The position numbers and the translations under genes are program-made. A stretch of DNA of 63,552 nucleotides from Paracoccaceae bacterium. GTDB lineage: Bacteria; Pseudomonadota; Alphaproteobacteria; Rhodobacterales; Rhodobacteraceae. Positions 62,340 to 63,552 of this stretch are shown here, in pieces. The DNA is taken from contig JAFMHK010000020.1 in NCBI GenBank assembly GCA_017854585.1, forward strand, positions 1 to 63,552, written 5' to 3'. Under the pieces are notes generated by a model, which made no database searches, was not told where the DNA came from, and was given only the letters and a program-made list of their open reading frames with translations. Every line of letters begins with the position of its first letter. The first letter of the stretch is position 1.

Positions 62340-63500
62340 TCACGCGATCTGTCGTTCGCGGGCTGCCCAGTAAGGTTCGCGCAGCTTGGTCTTCAGCACC
62401 TTGCCCGCGCCAGATACCGGCAATGTCGTCGCGAAATCAACACTGCGCGGGCACTTGTAACCGCCGACCAGCGTCTTGCAATGCGCTCTAATATCCTCTG
62501 CTGAGGCTCTCGCACCGGATCTGAGCACGACAAAGGCATGAACCCTCTCACCCCAATCCGCGTCGGGCACGCCAATGACCGCGCAGGCGGCGACCGCCGG
62601 ATGTTGAGCGATGGCCTGTTCCACCTCGACCGAATAGACGTTCTCGCCGCCGCTGACGATCATGTCCTTCACGCGGTCGACCAGAAACAAAAAGCCTTCA
62701 GCGTCGATGCGTCCCGCGTCCCCTGTGTGCATCCAGCCCTCGCGGCCCGGTCTTGCCAAGGCCATGGCAGTTTCCTCGGGCCTGTTCCAATAGCCAAGCA
62801 TGACACCTGGGCTCAGAACGATGATTTCGCCCACCTCGCCGCGCGGCAATTCCTGGCCATCAGGGTCCACGATACGAACATCGATACCAACACCCGGTTG
62901 CCCGGCGGACCGAACCTTACCGCGTTTTCGGCCCTCCTCTGAGTGGAATACGCCGGGAAGAACGGTCATGATCGGTGCCATCTCGGTCATGCCGTAGATC
63001 TGGATGAAATTAGTGCGTGGCAAGAGCATAACAGCACGTTCGACCAAGGCTTCGTTAATCGGCGACGCGCCATATACCATCGTCTCAAGGCTGCTCAGAT
63101 CGAAACTCGCGGCATCGGGATGGTCGACCAACATCTGGATCATGGTCGGTACTAAAACGGTCGTCTTGATCCGTTCGCGTTCGATGGCTTCCAGAACACC
63201 CAAAGGGGTGAAAGATGGCAGCGTCACATGGGTGCCGCCGACGGTCCAGAGAAAACCAAGCACGGTGATGGCGGCGATGTGGAACAGGGGGGCCGCGTGC
63301 AGGCCGACGGCTCCGTCGCGCGCCATCCCCTCGGCTACCGCAAACAGGCTGTTCTGAAACAGCGCGTCATGCGACAACATCACACCCTTGGGGAACCCCG
63401 TTGTCCCCCCGGTATAGAAAACTCCGGCCAATTCTGTGCCGCCGCGCCGCGCGTCCGGCACCGGCACGGCCGCCGCGAGAAGGCTTTCGTAAGACAGCGT
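62340..63500 (-). pseudogene. AMP-dependent acyl-CoA ligase, 5'-truncated at an IS6 junction
   Basis: The frame encodes the C-terminal roughly 385 residues of an ANL-family ligase: LSYESLLAAAV, the ATP motif FYTGGTTGFPKGVM, HTGDAGRIDAEGFLFLVDRVKDMIVSGGENVYSVEVEQ and the catalytic Lys region PVSGAGKVLKTKLRE. The N-terminal 120-150 residues are absent because the frame runs straight into an IS6 transposase fragment beyond about 63500. A GTG at 63467 could start a shortened product, but it would lack part of the acyl pocket. Confidence 0.8.
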
Positions 63501-63552
63501 AGGACCGGAGCTTGTCGGTCACGATCACCTCTGGCCGGCCATGCTTGCGCAT
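63501..63552 (-). mobile_element. IS6-family transposase fragment, cut by the window edge
   Basis: The minus strand encodes MRKHGRPEVIVTDKLRSY, a conserved part of the IS6 DDE catalytic domain (the Asp of VTDKLRSY is a catalytic residue). It joins directly to acyl-CoA ligase sequence near 63500, where an intact transposase would continue. The rest of the transposase N-terminus lies outside the window. Confidence 0.75.

Noticed and set aside
1..63552. CRISPR arrays, rRNA and tRNA genes
   Set aside because: No regularly spaced direct repeats of CRISPR size, no cloverleaf and no rRNA core sequence were seen on either strand by eye.

Overview
The window looks like an accessory region of a marine-type alphaproteobacterium, most likely of the Roseobacter/Rhodobacterales group. 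The GC-rich coding style, the gene families (C-P lyase, carnitine/betaine catabolism, DMGDH-GcvT fusions, MttB, a DmdA-like GcvT protein) and decayed IS6-family transposases all fit that group. This is inferred from protein families only. No rRNA, tRNA or CRISPR array was seen.

Region 1 (about 0.37-16.9 kb) is phosphonate use. A C-P lyase operon phnGHI-phnJKLN runs rightward from a promoter with a Pho-box-like sequence and an inverted repeat. A DUF1045 2H-phosphoesterase gene lies inverted between phnN and phnM. After an mgtA-type Mg2+ P-type ATPase and an MFS transporter (both leftward), the uptake operon phnD-phnC-phnE-phnE plus a hexapeptide transferase follows an array of 11-bp Pho-box repeats. 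Two tandem stem-loops separate phnD from phnC.

Region 2 (17.9-44.8 kb) appears to be one large quaternary-ammonium catabolic locus. It has an oligopeptide-type ABC importer with a strong stem-loop after the binding-protein gene. A leftward operon encodes acyl-CoA dehydrogenase, ADP-forming acyl-CoA ligase, CaiD-like hydratase, a BKACE (DUF849), an SDR, and L-carnitine dehydrogenase fused to a betainyl-CoA thioesterase. A second leftward pair is a GMC oxidoreductase and an enolase-superfamily enzyme. A rightward operon has two DMGDH/SarDH-like FAD-GcvT proteins, an MttB-family methyltransferase, an aldehyde dehydrogenase and a 3-hydroxyisobutyrate-dehydrogenase-like protein. Three regulators (GlxA/AraC, LysR, LysR) each face one of these operons divergently. 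Together they suggest a route gamma-butyrobetaine -> crotonobetaine -> carnitine -> glycine betaine -> dimethylglycine -> sarcosine -> glycine, with a choline branch.

Region 3 (44.8-63.5 kb) is a patchwork: two decayed IS6 transposases; a CPBP protease, small unknown, alpha/beta-hydrolase, MDR oxidoreductase and membrane-anchored hydrolase; an MFS transporter; a lower-GC orphan hybrid histidine kinase; an AraC/SDR divergent pair; and an Lrp, DmdA-like GcvT protein and OsmC series with a perfect 21-nt palindrome. It ends with a CadC-like TPR regulator and an acyl-CoA ligase whose 5' part was lost at a junction with an IS6 transposase fragment at the right edge.
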